Positions 44,131 to 52,105 of a DNA stretch of 64,000 bases are shown here, one piece after another. The notes below the pieces were generated by a model. That model did no database searches. It was not told the origin of the DNA and saw only the letters and a list, made by a program, of their open reading frames with translations. This DNA comes from CAJOIG01 sp963642815 (GTDB lineage: Bacteria; Bacillota; Clostridia; Oscillospirales; Oscillospiraceae), in assembly GCA_963642815.1 (NCBI GenBank), contig CAVIIB010000001.1, positions 12,351-76,350 of the forward strand. Reading direction: 5' to 3'. Each line of letters opens with the position of its first letter. Within the stretch, counting starts at the first letter, position 1. The translations under genes and the position numbers were made by a program.

Positions 44131-45153
44131 TTGAAAACATCGGATTTTATGTATGAGCTGCCGGAGGAGCTGATCGCGCAGACCCCTATCGAACGGCGCG
44201 ATGCCTCACGGCTGATGGTATTGGATAAGAGAAGTGGCGAGCTTGAACATCGCCACTTCTACGACCTACCGGCGTATTTACGACCGGGCGATTGCATGGT
44301 ACTCAACGACAGCCGCGTCATTCCGGCGCGGCTGTTTGGTGTGCGCCCCAGCGGTGGTGTGACGGAGGTCGTGCTGCTGCGGGACTTGGGCGATAAGCGC
44401 TGGGAGTGCCTGTGCCGTCCGGGAAAGAAAATGCGCGTTGGAAGCGCGGTTTCCTTTGGTGATGGCGAGTTGAACGCCGTGGTGGATGAGGTACAGGAGG
44501 ACGGCAACCGCGTCCTGCGCTTTGAATATGAGGGCATATTCCTTGAAATTCTCGACCGGCTGGGGCAAATGCCCCTGCCGCCCTATATCAAGGTGCAGCT
44601 TCAAGACAAGGAGCGCTACCAGACCGTGTATTCCCGCGAACCGGGCAGCGCGGCGGCGCCGACTGCCGGACTGCATTTTACGCAGGAGCTACTGGAGCGC
44701 ATTCGCACCATGGGGGTGGAGGTCTGCTTTGTCACGCTCCATGTCGGTCTTGGCACGTTCCGCCCGGTAAAGGTCGAAAACATCGAGGAACACGATATGC
44801 ATTCGGAATACTGCACCGTCAGCGCGGAGACGGCGGAGGCTATTAACCGCACCAAGGCGCATGGTGGGCGCGTGATCGCCGTCGGCACGACGAGCTGCCG
44901 CACCTTGGAGAGCTTCGCGGATGAGAATGGGCATATGGAGGCGGCCTCCGGCTGGACGAATATTTTCATCTATCCGGGCTACCGCTTCAAGTGCATTGAC
45001 GCGCTGGTGACGAATTTTCACCTCCCCGGTTCTACGCTCGTTATGCTCGTCTCCGCTCTCGCCGGTCGCGAGAACATCCTCCACGCCTACGAGACCGCTG
45101 TGCGGGAAAAATATAGATTCTTCTCCTTTGGGGATGCGATGTTTATTCACTGA
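44131..45153 (+). CDS. queA: S-adenosylmethionine:tRNA ribosyltransferase-isomerase
   Basis: Transfers and isomerises the ribosyl group of SAM onto preQ1-tRNA to make epoxyqueuosine. The family start is MKTSDFxYELPEELIAQ, so TTG 44131 (not ATG 44149 or the open frame from 44086) is the start, giving 340 aa. Conserved ARLFGVR, GSAAAPTAGLHFT, LHVGLGTFRPV and TNFHLPGSTL are present. It starts 2 bases after the SpoIID stop. tgt, its usual neighbour, follows but is separated by a toxin-antitoxin pair. Confidence 0.95.
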   Translation: MKTSDFMYELPEELIAQTPIERRDASRLMVLDKRSGELEHRHFYDLPAYLRPGDCMVLNDSRVIPARLFGVRPSGGVTEVVLLRDLGDKRWECLCRPGKKMRVGSAVSFGDGELNAVVDEVQEDGNRVLRFEYEGIFLEILDRLGQMPLPPYIKVQLQDKERYQTVYSREPGSAAAPTAGLHFTQELLERIRTMGVEVCFVTLHVGLGTFRPVKVENIEEHDMHSEYCTVSAETAEAINRTKAHGGRVIAVGTTSCRTLESFADENGHMEAASGWTNIFIYPGYRFKCIDALVTNFHLPGSTLVMLVSALAGRENILHAYETAVREKYRFFSFGDAMFIH

Positions 45154-45186
45154 TCGCTTGAATTGCTATAAACTATGTATCATATA

Positions 45187-45214
45187 TTGACTTCGCGGCA
45201 TAATGTAGTATAAT
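45187..45214 (+). promoter_or_regulatory. Promoter of the RelB/YafQ pair
   Basis: TTGACT at 45187-45192, 16-base spacer, perfect TATAAT at 45209-45214. It indicates independent transcription of the cassette. Confidence 0.65.
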
Positions 45215-45244
45215 ATAGGCGATGAGTGAAAGGAGTGATTTCAG

Positions 45245-45526
45245 ATGGCAAAGGTATCGACCAGTATTTCTATCGACGCCGACGTGAAGGCACAGGCGCA
45301 GGAGTTATTTGCTGATTTTGGTCTCGATCTGTCCACGGCGATCAATATTTTCCTGCGGCAGTCGATACGCGAGAACTGCATTCCGTTTACTATCCAGCGC
45401 GAGATTCCTAACGCGGACACCGTGGCTGCGATGAGGGAGGCGGAGGAGATGGCGAAGCACCCATCCGCCTACAAGCGATACAGCTCTTTTTCCGACCTGC
45501 TGCGGGAGGTCGAAACGGATGCTTGA
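45245..45526 (+). CDS. RelB/DinJ-family antitoxin
   Basis: A 93-residue antitoxin. The N-terminal ribbon-helix-helix DNA-binding part (VSTSISIDADVKAQAQELFADFGLDLSTAINIFLRQSIREN) is typical of RelB/DinJ; the C-terminal part (KRYSSFSDLLREVE) is the toxin-wrapping tail. AAAGGAG precedes ATG 45245. It overlaps the toxin gene by 8 bases, and its N-terminal domain probably represses the promoter. Confidence 0.93.
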   Translation: MAKVSTSISIDADVKAQAQELFADFGLDLSTAINIFLRQSIRENCIPFTIQREIPNADTVAAMREAEEMAKHPSAYKRYSSFSDLLREVETDA

Positions 45527-45791
45527 CATTGTGCCCTCCAACCGTTTTAAAAGGGATTTGAAGATTGCCATAAAAAGAGGATACCAAATCAGTCTGTTGG
45601 AAGATGTGGTGAACAAGCTTGCCATGCAGGAGCCGCTGGGGGAGCGATATAGAGACCACCTTCTAACCGGCGATTATGGCGGATTCCGCGAGTGTCATAT
45701 CACACCCGACTGGCTGCTGGTATATCAAATCAGAGAGAACGAGCTGGTGCTGTTTCTCTCCAGAACGGGTACGCACAGCGACTTGTTCTGA
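45519..45791 (+). CDS. YafQ/RelE-family mRNA interferase toxin
   Basis: A 90-residue RelE-fold toxin, homologous to E. coli YafQ, cutting mRNA in the ribosome. The catalytic-region signature HLLTGDYGGFRECHITPDWLLVYQI and the terminal RTGTHSDLF are characteristic; the conserved histidines are kept, so it should be active. ATG 45519 overlaps the antitoxin end. A terminator-like hairpin follows before tgt. Confidence 0.93.
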   Translation: MLDIVPSNRFKRDLKIAIKRGYQISLLEDVVNKLAMQEPLGERYRDHLLTGDYGGFRECHITPDWLLVYQIRENELVLFLSRTGTHSDLF

Positions 45792-45800
45792 TTGCTTGCG

Positions 45801-45835
45801 AAAGCACGGCAGTCGCAGCTGCCGTGCTTTGCTGT
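45801..45835 (+). terminator. Hairpin after the toxin gene
   Basis: AAAGCACGGCAG (45801-45812) pairs perfectly with CTGCCGTGCTTT (45819-45830). Confidence 0.65.
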
Positions 45836-45863
45836 AAGTACGAAATAATTAACAGGAGTAACC

Positions 45864-46994
45864 ATGTTCAAGCTGCTGAAAAAAGAGGGAAATGCGCGGC
45901 GGGGAGAGCTTACAACACCGCATGGGACGGTGCAGACACCGGCGTTTATGAACGTCGGGACAGCCGCCGCGATCAAGGGCGGACTCTCGGCTGCCGATTT
46001 GAAGGACATCGGCTGTCAGGTCGAGCTTTCCAACACCTATCATCTCTATGTCCGACCGGGCGACGAGCTTATCAAGTCGCTGGGCGGGCTGCACAAATTC
46101 ATGACGTGGGACGGTCCCATTTTGACGGACAGTGGCGGCTTTCAAGTCTTTTCACTGACGAGCCTGCGCCAGATCAAGGAGGAGGGCGTTCATTTCCACT
46201 CCCATGTGGACGGGCGCAAGCTCTTTATCGGGCCGGAGCAGAGTATGCGCATACAGGCCAATCTGGGCAGCGACGTGGCCATGGCCTTTGACGAGTGCGT
46301 CAAGATACCGTCGCCGCGTGCGTATTTTGAACAGTCCTGCGACCGCACCTATCGCTGGCTCGTCCGCTGCAAGGAGGCGCTGGCACAGTACAATGCCGAG
46401 CCGGACGCCGTCAACCCCGGACAAATGCTGTTCGGTATCAATCAAGGCGGCGTGTACCACGACCTGCGTATCCGCCACATGAAGCAGATCGCCGAGCTTG
46501 ACCTACCCGGCTACGCCATCGGTGGGCTGGCCGTGGGAGAGACGGCGCAGGAGATGTATGACACCATTGAGGCGGTCGAGCCGTATATGCCGTCGGACAG
46601 GCCGCGCTATCTGATGGGCGTTGGCACACCCGGTAACATCATCGAGGGCGTGTGGCGTGGTATCGACCTCTTTGACTGCGTTATGCCGGCACGGAACGGA
46701 CGGCACGGACACCTGTTCACCAAGGGTGGCATACTCAACATCAAAAACGAAAAGTACGCCCGTGACGAGCTTCCCATCGACCCGCAGTGCGGCTGCCCGG
46801 TGTGCCGTCGATACAGCCGCGCCTACATACGCCACCTGTTCACGGCGAAGGAGGCACTTGGTCTGCGGCTTGCTGTTATGCACAACCTCTGGTTTTACAA
46901 CAATCTGATGGCGGAAATTCGTCAGGCACTGGGGGAGGGGAGCTTTGCCTCCTACCGTGCAAAATATACCGAAATCCTTGACACGCGAATATAA
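45864..46994 (+). CDS. tgt: Queuine/preQ1 tRNA-guanine transglycosylase
   Basis: Exchanges guanine at tRNA position 34 for preQ1. The 376 residues include LTDSGGFQVFS (active-site aspartate), FDEC, the base-recognition GGLAVGE, the catalytic segment LFDCVMPARNGRHG, and the zinc site CGCPVCRRYSRAYIRHL with a final H in VMHN. GAGTAACC precedes ATG 45864. QueA acts on its product, and both genes lie here, so the host makes queuosine. The intervening toxin-antitoxin cassette has its own promoter. Confidence 0.96.
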   Translation: MFKLLKKEGNARRGELTTPHGTVQTPAFMNVGTAAAIKGGLSAADLKDIGCQVELSNTYHLYVRPGDELIKSLGGLHKFMTWDGPILTDSGGFQVFSLTSLRQIKEEGVHFHSHVDGRKLFIGPEQSMRIQANLGSDVAMAFDECVKIPSPRAYFEQSCDRTYRWLVRCKEALAQYNAEPDAVNPGQMLFGINQGGVYHDLRIRHMKQIAELDLPGYAIGGLAVGETAQEMYDTIEAVEPYMPSDRPRYLMGVGTPGNIIEGVWRGIDLFDCVMPARNGRHGHLFTKGGILNIKNEKYARDELPIDPQCGCPVCRRYSRAYIRHLFTAKEALGLRLAVMHNLWFYNNLMAEIRQALGEGSFASYRAKYTEILDTRI

Positions 46995-47037
46995 GTTTTT
47001 TATAATGTAACAGATAAACAATTGGAGGTATTTCTGC

Positions 47038-47451
47038 ATGAAGCTTACCCGTACTATGAAAATCCTGTCGCTCGTCGTTCTGGCGGCGCTGGTGTTTGCT
47101 TGCTTGACCGGCTGCGCCACGACCGGCACAACGGACGCAAGCGCGACCGGCAGCGGCATGAGCATGATCGTCATCATGGTCGTCATGATCGCCGTTTTCT
47201 ACTTCTTCATGATCCGTCCGGAAAACAAGAAAAAGAAGCAGCTTGAGGAAATGCGCAGTCAGCTCTCCGTCGGTGACGACGTTACCACCATCGGCGGCAT
47301 TGTCGGCAAGGTTGTTGCCGTGAAGGACGACTTCATCGTCTTTGAGACCAGCGAGGACCGTGTCCGCATCCAAGTCGCCAAGTGGGCGATTTCCACCACG
47401 GGTAAGGCAAAGACCGAGGAACAGGCCAACAAGCCCGCCACCAAGGACTGA
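47038..47451 (+). CDS. yajC: Sec translocon auxiliary protein YajC with a lipobox-bearing N-terminus
   Basis: A 137-residue protein. The YajC core is clear: membrane helix MIVIMVVMIAVFYFFMIRP, then NKKKKQLEEMRSQLSVGDDVTTIGGIVGKVV. Unusually, it is preceded by a second, signal-like hydrophobic segment (about 8-21) ending in LTGC, which looks like a lipobox, and a short Thr/Ala/Ser linker. GGAGG lies before ATG 47038. It is adjacent to tgt, as in many bacteria, and is presumably part of SecDF-YajC. Confidence 0.9.
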   Translation: MKLTRTMKILSLVVLAALVFACLTGCATTGTTDASATGSGMSMIVIMVVMIAVFYFFMIRPENKKKKQLEEMRSQLSVGDDVTTIGGIVGKVVAVKDDFIVFETSEDRVRIQVAKWAISTTGKAKTEEQANKPATKD

Positions 47452-47470
47452 GTTTGTCCTCATAATAGCG

Positions 47471-47519
47471 CCCCCTGCGGCATAGGCTTTAGCAGCCTAG
47501 TTCCGCAGGGGGTATTTTT
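47471..47519 (+). terminator. Terminator after yajC that runs into the next start codon
   Basis: CCCCCTGCGG (47471-47480) pairs perfectly with CCGCAGGGGG (47503-47512), with an inner TAGGCT/AGCCTA stem (47483-47488, 47494-47499). A T5 run follows, and ATG 47520 comes next. Confidence 0.75.
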
Positions 47520-47927
47520 ATGTCTTTTCTAAGGCGCAAGAGCATGACGGTCTGCGTGTTGATTGCACTGGCGGCGGAGATAGCGCTGCTGCTTCTCCTT
47601 TTGCTGCTGTGCGCGTGGCTGATACAAGGGGAGCTGTTGCCGCAGATGTATCTGAATGTATACATCATATTGTGTGTATTTTTATCCACATTCCCGGTGT
47701 GCGCCACAACATCTTGGGCACGGGGTAGGGGATATCTGCCGCTGTGCCTCCTATGTGCCGCTGCGCTCTGCGCTGTCCTGCTGCTGACGGCGGCCTCCGT
47801 CAAGGGGCTAACGCCTTACGGGACATGGGTTTTGCGGGTCACGGGTGCTGCACTGGCTGCGGCGTTGTCGGCGGCGTTTCTTATGATAGGCCGCGTCGGT
47901 GGCCGCAAACGGAAAAGAAGAAGATAA
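47520..47927 (+). CDS. TIGR04086-like small membrane protein
   Basis: A 135-residue protein with four hydrophobic segments (about 9-36, 44-62, 73-92 and 103-125) and a basic tail RKRKRRR. Its position next to yajC and its four-helix plan resemble the TIGR04086/YrzE-like family of unknown function. The start codon directly follows the yajC terminator U-run, and the GGGGG Shine-Dalgarno is the terminator's 3' arm, so little would be made from read-through unless the hairpin is opened. Confidence 0.65.
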   Translation: MSFLRRKSMTVCVLIALAAEIALLLLLLLLCAWLIQGELLPQMYLNVYIILCVFLSTFPVCATTSWARGRGYLPLCLLCAAALCAVLLLTAASVKGLTPYGTWVLRVTGAALAAALSAAFLMIGRVGGRKRKRRR

Positions 47928-48023
47928 TACAGAACGGAATCATTCTATGCCGTTTACATAATATAAGAATGATAACCTATATATAGAGAAGATTACATTT
48001 TGTAACCACTACATCTTGTCAAA

Positions 48024-48055
48024 AGGCCAGAGTTATCAATGCTCTGGCTTGTTTC
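48024..48055 (+). terminator. Terminator after the TIGR04086-like gene
   Basis: GCCAGAG (48026-48032) pairs with CTCTGGC (48042-48048), followed by TTGTTT. Confidence 0.65.
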
Positions 48056-48065
48056 AGTTTACTAG

Positions 48066-48089
48066 GTTAACATAACATAGTTAACATAA
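48066..48089. repeat. Tandem 10-bp direct repeat upstream of xerD
   Basis: GTTAACATAA occurs at 48066-48075 and 48080-48089, 14 bases apart. On the minus strand each copy reads TTATGTTAAC, resembling the XerD-binding arm of dif sites. The rest of the 280-base gap is AT-rich, with a terminator and the xerD promoter. Confidence 0.5.
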
Positions 48090-48134
48090 TAAATCGTCAT
48101 AATGTACAAAAATCGACTTTTTTGCGAAAATGCC

Positions 48135-48163
48135 TTGATTACTTTCTGGTTCTGTATTATATT
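48135..48163 (+). promoter_or_regulatory. Promoter of xerD
   Basis: TTGATT at 48135-48140, 17-base spacer, TATATT at 48158-48163. Confidence 0.6.
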
Positions 48164-48210
48164 GTGCTTACAGAGCATTATGTTAATGAATAAATATTTA
48201 GGAGGAGCAA

Positions 48211-49104
48211 ATGGTTACGAACGAGGTTTGCTTCAAAAATTACGAGCGCTACCTGACCGACGAGAAGAAAGCGTCCAAGAACACGCTTTCCTCCTATCTG
48301 CGCGATGTGCGACAGCTCGGCGAATATCTTGCCTCTCACGGCGCTGTTGATTATGTTACCGCTACCGAGGACGATCTCTGCGCCTACATCACCCATCTCC
48401 GTGCCGCCGGTAAATCGGTGTCCACGGTTTCCCGTAACATCGCCTCCTTGAAAAACTTTTACTCTTATTTGCTCTCGCACGAGTTTTGTGACCACAACCC
48501 GACCGGCAAGCTCGTTCCGGACAAGGTGACGCAGAAGCTCCCGGAGGTCATGACGGCCAAGGAGGTCGAGCTCCTCTTGGAGCAGCCCGAATGTACCGAC
48601 CGTAAGGGCTACCGTGACCACGCCATGCTTGAGCTGCTTTATGCCACCGGCATTCGTGTCAGCGAGCTTATCAACCTCGACGTGACGGACGTGAACGTCT
48701 CCGCCGGTATCATCAACTGCCGTGGCCGCGACAAAATACGCTCCATCCCGCTCTACTCCGGCGCGATCAAGGCGCTGCGCGAGTACATAGACTTTGTTCG
48801 CCCCGATATGATCTCCACGCCGAGTGAGCGCAGCCTCTTTGTCAATGTCGCCGGTGAGCGCATGAGCCGTCAGGGCTTTTGGAAAATCGTCAAGCACTAC
48901 CAGCACAAGGCCGGTATCGAAAAGGACATCACGCCGCACACCCTGCGCCACAGCTTTGCGGCCCACCTGCTCGAAAACGGCGCCGATCTCCACTCCATTC
49001 AGGAAATGCTCGGTCACTCCGACATAAGCTCCACGCAGATCTACTCCCAACTTGTGAAAAAGCAGCTCAAGGAGGTCTATAACAAGGCACATCCGAGAGC
49101 GTGA
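48211..49104 (+). CDS. xerD: XerD-like tyrosine recombinase
   Basis: A 297-residue site-specific recombinase. The N-terminal SAM-like domain contains KNTLSSYLRDVRQL; the catalytic domain has Arg in TGIRVSEL, Lys in RGRDKIRSIPL, HTLRHSFA (His/Arg), LGHSD (His) and the nucleophile Tyr in TQIYS. Chromosome dimer resolution at dif is the expected role. GGAGGAGC precedes ATG 48211. A second such gene lies at 59235, so the pair may be the XerD and XerC of the host. Confidence 0.92.
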   Translation: MVTNEVCFKNYERYLTDEKKASKNTLSSYLRDVRQLGEYLASHGAVDYVTATEDDLCAYITHLRAAGKSVSTVSRNIASLKNFYSYLLSHEFCDHNPTGKLVPDKVTQKLPEVMTAKEVELLLEQPECTDRKGYRDHAMLELLYATGIRVSELINLDVTDVNVSAGIINCRGRDKIRSIPLYSGAIKALREYIDFVRPDMISTPSERSLFVNVAGERMSRQGFWKIVKHYQHKAGIEKDITPHTLRHSFAAHLLENGADLHSIQEMLGHSDISSTQIYSQLVKKQLKEVYNKAHPRA

Positions 49105-49117
49105 GCATACAAGCTTC

Positions 49118-49153
49118 AAAAGCTCCTCCGATTCTTGTCGGCGGAGCTTTTTT
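49118..49153 (+). terminator. Terminator after xerD
   Basis: AAAAGCTCC(T)CCG pairs with CGG(C)GGAGCTTTT (12 of 13), ending in a T6 run. The ruvC -35 hexamer lies in its loop and 3' arm. Confidence 0.8.
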
Positions 49154-49163
49154 GTGCTATAAT
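49135..49163 (+). promoter_or_regulatory. Promoter of ruvC, giving a leaderless transcript
   Basis: TTGTCG at 49135-49140, 17-base spacer, perfect TATAAT at 49158-49163. ATG 49170 lies 7 bases after the -10, so transcription would start at or next to the start codon. Confidence 0.7.
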
Positions 49164-49169
49164 GCCGAT

Positions 49170-49685
49170 ATGCGTATTTTGGGAATTGACCCCGGCGTTG
49201 CCACAGTCGGCTTTGGCGTGGTGGACGCGGAAAAGGGGAGAAACGAATATGTGGCCTGCGGCGTCATATCTACACCGGCTGGGCTTAGTCTCTCCATGCG
49301 CCTCGACATGATATACAACGACCTAAACGAGCTTATTGCCACGTTCTCGCCGGAGGCCATCAGCGTGGAGGAGCTGTTCTTTACCAACAACATCACGACC
49401 GGTATTTCCGTGGCGCATGGGCGTGGTGTGATACTGCTTGCCGCCTACCGCAGCGGTGTTCCGACCTTTGAATACACGCCGATGCAGGTCAAGCAGGCCG
49501 TCGTCGGCTACGGAAAGGCGGAGAAGCGGCAGGTCATCTATATGGTGCAGCGTATGCTCGGCATGAAAACGCCGCCTAAGCCGGACGATGCCGCCGACGC
49601 GCTGGCGCTCGCCATCTGTCATGCGCGGAGCATGACCTCAAAGCTGACCACCGAGGGAGGAGCGAATCCATGTTTTACTATATAG
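49170..49685 (+). CDS. ruvC: Holliday junction resolvase RuvC
   Basis: A 171-residue endonuclease that cuts Holliday junctions. Catalytic acidic residues are Asp7 in MRILGIDPG, Glu in SVEELFF, and Asp near the C-terminus in KPDDAADALALA. The frame is open to 49101, but that region is the terminator and promoter; ATG 49170 starts the family sequence. It overlaps ruvA by 16 bases; order ruvC-ruvA-ruvB is a full resolvasome operon. Confidence 0.95.
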   Translation: MRILGIDPGVATVGFGVVDAEKGRNEYVACGVISTPAGLSLSMRLDMIYNDLNELIATFSPEAISVEELFFTNNITTGISVAHGRGVILLAAYRSGVPTFEYTPMQVKQAVVGYGKAEKRQVIYMVQRMLGMKTPPKPDDAADALALAICHARSMTSKLTTEGGANPCFTI

Positions 49686-50275
49686 AGGGCACCGTCGCGC
49701 TCTTAGAGCCGAATCTCGCCGTGCTTGACTGCGGCGGCGTGGGCTATGCGCTCAATGCCTCACGCAACACCGTGAGCCATCTTCAACCCGGCAAGAAAGC
49801 CAAGCTCTATACCTATCTTCTGGTCAAGGAGGAGATATTCGAGCTTTACGGCTTTTATTCGCCGGCCGAAAAGCGCTGCTTTGAAATGCTCATATCCGTG
49901 TCGGGTGTGGGACCAAAGGCGGCGCTGTCCGTGCTTTCCACCAACACGCCGGAGGGCGTGGCCATGGCGATACTCTCCGACAACGAAAAGGCGCTCACGG
50001 CGGCGCAGGGTGTCGGAAAGCGTATCGCGCAGCGCGTGATATTGGAGCTCAAGGACAAGCTGCGCAAGGAGTCGCAGACGCTTGAAATGCCCGCGCTCGC
50101 GGCGGGGGATGTGGCGGCTGTTGGTGTGAGCTCCAAGCGGACGGACGCGGCCTCCGCGCTGGCCGTGCTGGGCTACAGCCCGTCGGAGATAACGGCGGCG
50201 CTCAAGGGACTGGACACGGAGCAAATGGCGTTGGAGGACATCATCCGCACGGCGCTGAAGCAAATGGTACGATAA
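49670..50275 (+). CDS. ruvA: Holliday junction helicase subunit RuvA
   Basis: A 201-residue junction-binding protein. The N-terminal OB fold (MFYYIEGTVALLEPNLAVLDCGGVGY), helix-hairpin-helix motifs (LISVSGVGPKAALSVLS, LTAAQGVGKRIAQRVILELKDKL) and the C-terminal RuvB-binding domain (DAASALAVLGYS) are all present. GGAGGAGCG precedes ATG 49670. Confidence 0.96.
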   Translation: MFYYIEGTVALLEPNLAVLDCGGVGYALNASRNTVSHLQPGKKAKLYTYLLVKEEIFELYGFYSPAEKRCFEMLISVSGVGPKAALSVLSTNTPEGVAMAILSDNEKALTAAQGVGKRIAQRVILELKDKLRKESQTLEMPALAAGDVAAVGVSSKRTDAASALAVLGYSPSEITAALKGLDTEQMALEDIIRTALKQMVR

Positions 50276-50288
50276 GGGGGAGACAGAT

Positions 50289-51329
50289 ATGAGTATCAGC
50301 TTTTCCGGCGATACCGAGCCGCAGGTCATAACCACGGCCTCTGTTCTTCCGGAGGACACGGCGGAAAATTCGCTGCGCCCGAAAAGAATACAGGAATACA
50401 TCGGGCAGGAAAAGGCCAAGGGCAATTTGGAGGTCTTTATCCAAGCGGCTAAAATGCGCGACGAGCCGCTGGATCATGTGTTGCTGCACGGCCCTCCGGG
50501 GCTTGGCAAGACCACACTGGCGGGCGTTATCGCCAACGAGATGGGCGTGAATATGCGCATCACCTCCGGCCCTGCCATCGAAAAACCGGGCGATCTTGCG
50601 GCGCTGCTGACGAATTTGCAGGAAAACGACATCCTGTTCGTGGACGAGATACACCGCCTCAACCGTGCCGTGGAGGAAATACTCTACCCCGCGATGGAGG
50701 ATTACGCCATCGACATCCTCATCGGCAAGGGACCCTCAGCCAACTCCATTCGCCTCGATCTGCCGCACTTCACGCTCATCGGCGCAACGACCCGCTCCGG
50801 CCAGCTCACAGCGCCGCTGCGTGACCGCTTCGGTGTGGTGCTGCGCTTGGAGCTGTATTCCGAGGAGGAGCTGCGCCGTATCGTCGAGCGCAGCGCTGAC
50901 ATTCTCGGTGTCAGTATCGAGAGGGAGGGGGCGACGGAGCTTGCGGCACGAAGCCGCGGAACACCCCGTATCGCGAACCGGCTTTTACGCCGTGTGCGCG
51001 ATTTTGCACAGGTACACGGCAACGGCATTATCACCCGCGCCATCACGGACGAGGCGCTGGAGCGCCTCGAAATCGACCGCATTGGCTTAGATGAGGTCGA
51101 CCGCCGTATGCTGCGCAGTATTATCGAGTTCTATAACGGCGGTCCCGTCGGGCTTGAAACGCTGGCGGCGACCATCAATGAGGAGGCCGTGACCCTCGAA
51201 GATGTGTACGAGCCCTATCTGCTGCAAAAGGGCTTTTTGACCCGCACGCCGCGTGGGCGCTGCGCCACGAGACGCGCTTATGAGCACCTTGGTATCGAAT
51301 TTTTGGGACAGCAGGAGCTTCCAATGTGA
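50289..51329 (+). CDS. ruvB: Holliday junction helicase ATPase RuvB
   Basis: A 346-residue AAA+ motor. Walker A GPPGLGKTT, Walker B FVDEIHRL, sensor GATTRSG and the C-terminal winged helix (RRMLRSIIEFYNGGPVGLETLA, GFLTRTPRGR) are clear. It lies 13 bases after ruvA. RuvAB drives branch migration before RuvC cleavage. Confidence 0.97.
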   Translation: MSISFSGDTEPQVITTASVLPEDTAENSLRPKRIQEYIGQEKAKGNLEVFIQAAKMRDEPLDHVLLHGPPGLGKTTLAGVIANEMGVNMRITSGPAIEKPGDLAALLTNLQENDILFVDEIHRLNRAVEEILYPAMEDYAIDILIGKGPSANSIRLDLPHFTLIGATTRSGQLTAPLRDRFGVVLRLELYSEEELRRIVERSADILGVSIEREGATELAARSRGTPRIANRLLRRVRDFAQVHGNGIITRAITDEALERLEIDRIGLDEVDRRMLRSIIEFYNGGPVGLETLAATINEEAVTLEDVYEPYLLQKGFLTRTPRGRCATRRAYEHLGIEFLGQQELPM

Positions 51330-51445
51330 AAAATATAAAATTAAACGGCTAAATAACCATGTTTTTGAAACATTTTTCTTGACTTTGCCCAAAATTGATA
51401 TATATTTATAGTAAGCCTTTGTATAGGCTTGCTTGCGGTGTACCT

Positions 51446-52054
51446 ATGAAAGAACATACCAATGCAACGGATGAACAGCTTCAACTCTTGGCTGCCGCTG
51501 GCGACCAAGAGGCGGAGGCTGTGCTGGCGGAGCGCTATGCCCGCCTCGTCCGTGTTTGCGCACGTCCCTATTTCCTTACCGGCGGCGACAGTGAAGACCT
51601 TATCCAAGAGGGGATGATCGGTCTTCTGTCCGCCATGCGGATGTATGATGCCGAAAAGGGCGCCTCCTTCCGCACCTTTGCCGAGCTGTGCATCCGTAAC
51701 CGCATCGCGTCGGCGCTACGCAGCGCCGCGAGAAAAAAGCATGAGCCGCTCAACAGCGGTCTTTCCCTTGAAGATGTCCTCTCAGATGAGTCCCTTTCCC
51801 TAGGTAATCAGGCTTTCCAGCGTGTCCCCGAGGAGCAGGTTCTGGCCAGAGAGAGCGCACAAGAGTTTCATTCCACCTATTGGCGGTGTTTGTCAAAGTT
51901 TGAAGCGCAGGTTCTACGAGCATATCTGTGCGGCTATTCCTGTTCGGAAATAGCCTCGGCGCTTGGGCGTGACCCAAAGGCCGTTGACAACGCCGTCCAG
52001 CGCATCCGGCGCAAGCTGGCAAAGCACCCCTGCGGCGAAAGCAGCAAAAGCTGA
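51446..52054 (+). CDS. sigH: RNA polymerase sporulation sigma factor SigH (Spo0H-like)
   Basis: A 202-residue sigma factor. Region 2 has LIQEGMIGLLSAMRMYDAEKGASFRTFAELCI and the region 2.4 part (RNRIASALRSAARKKHEPLNS), very like Spo0H; region 4 ends LSKFEAQVLRAYLCGYSCSEIASALGRDPKAVDNAVQRIRRKL. It drives early sporulation genes. The frame is open to 51395, but ATG 51446 with GCGGTG upstream is plausible. Transcription may start in the preceding 116-base gap, where I see no strong promoter. Confidence 0.88.
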   Translation: MKEHTNATDEQLQLLAAAGDQEAEAVLAERYARLVRVCARPYFLTGGDSEDLIQEGMIGLLSAMRMYDAEKGASFRTFAELCIRNRIASALRSAARKKHEPLNSGLSLEDVLSDESLSLGNQAFQRVPEEQVLARESAQEFHSTYWRCLSKFEAQVLRAYLCGYSCSEIASALGRDPKAVDNAVQRIRRKLAKHPCGESSKS

Positions 52055-52105
52055 TCGCATAAAAAAACGCCCGAACGGGACTAATTTCAAAAGAGAGGAT
52101 CCAAA

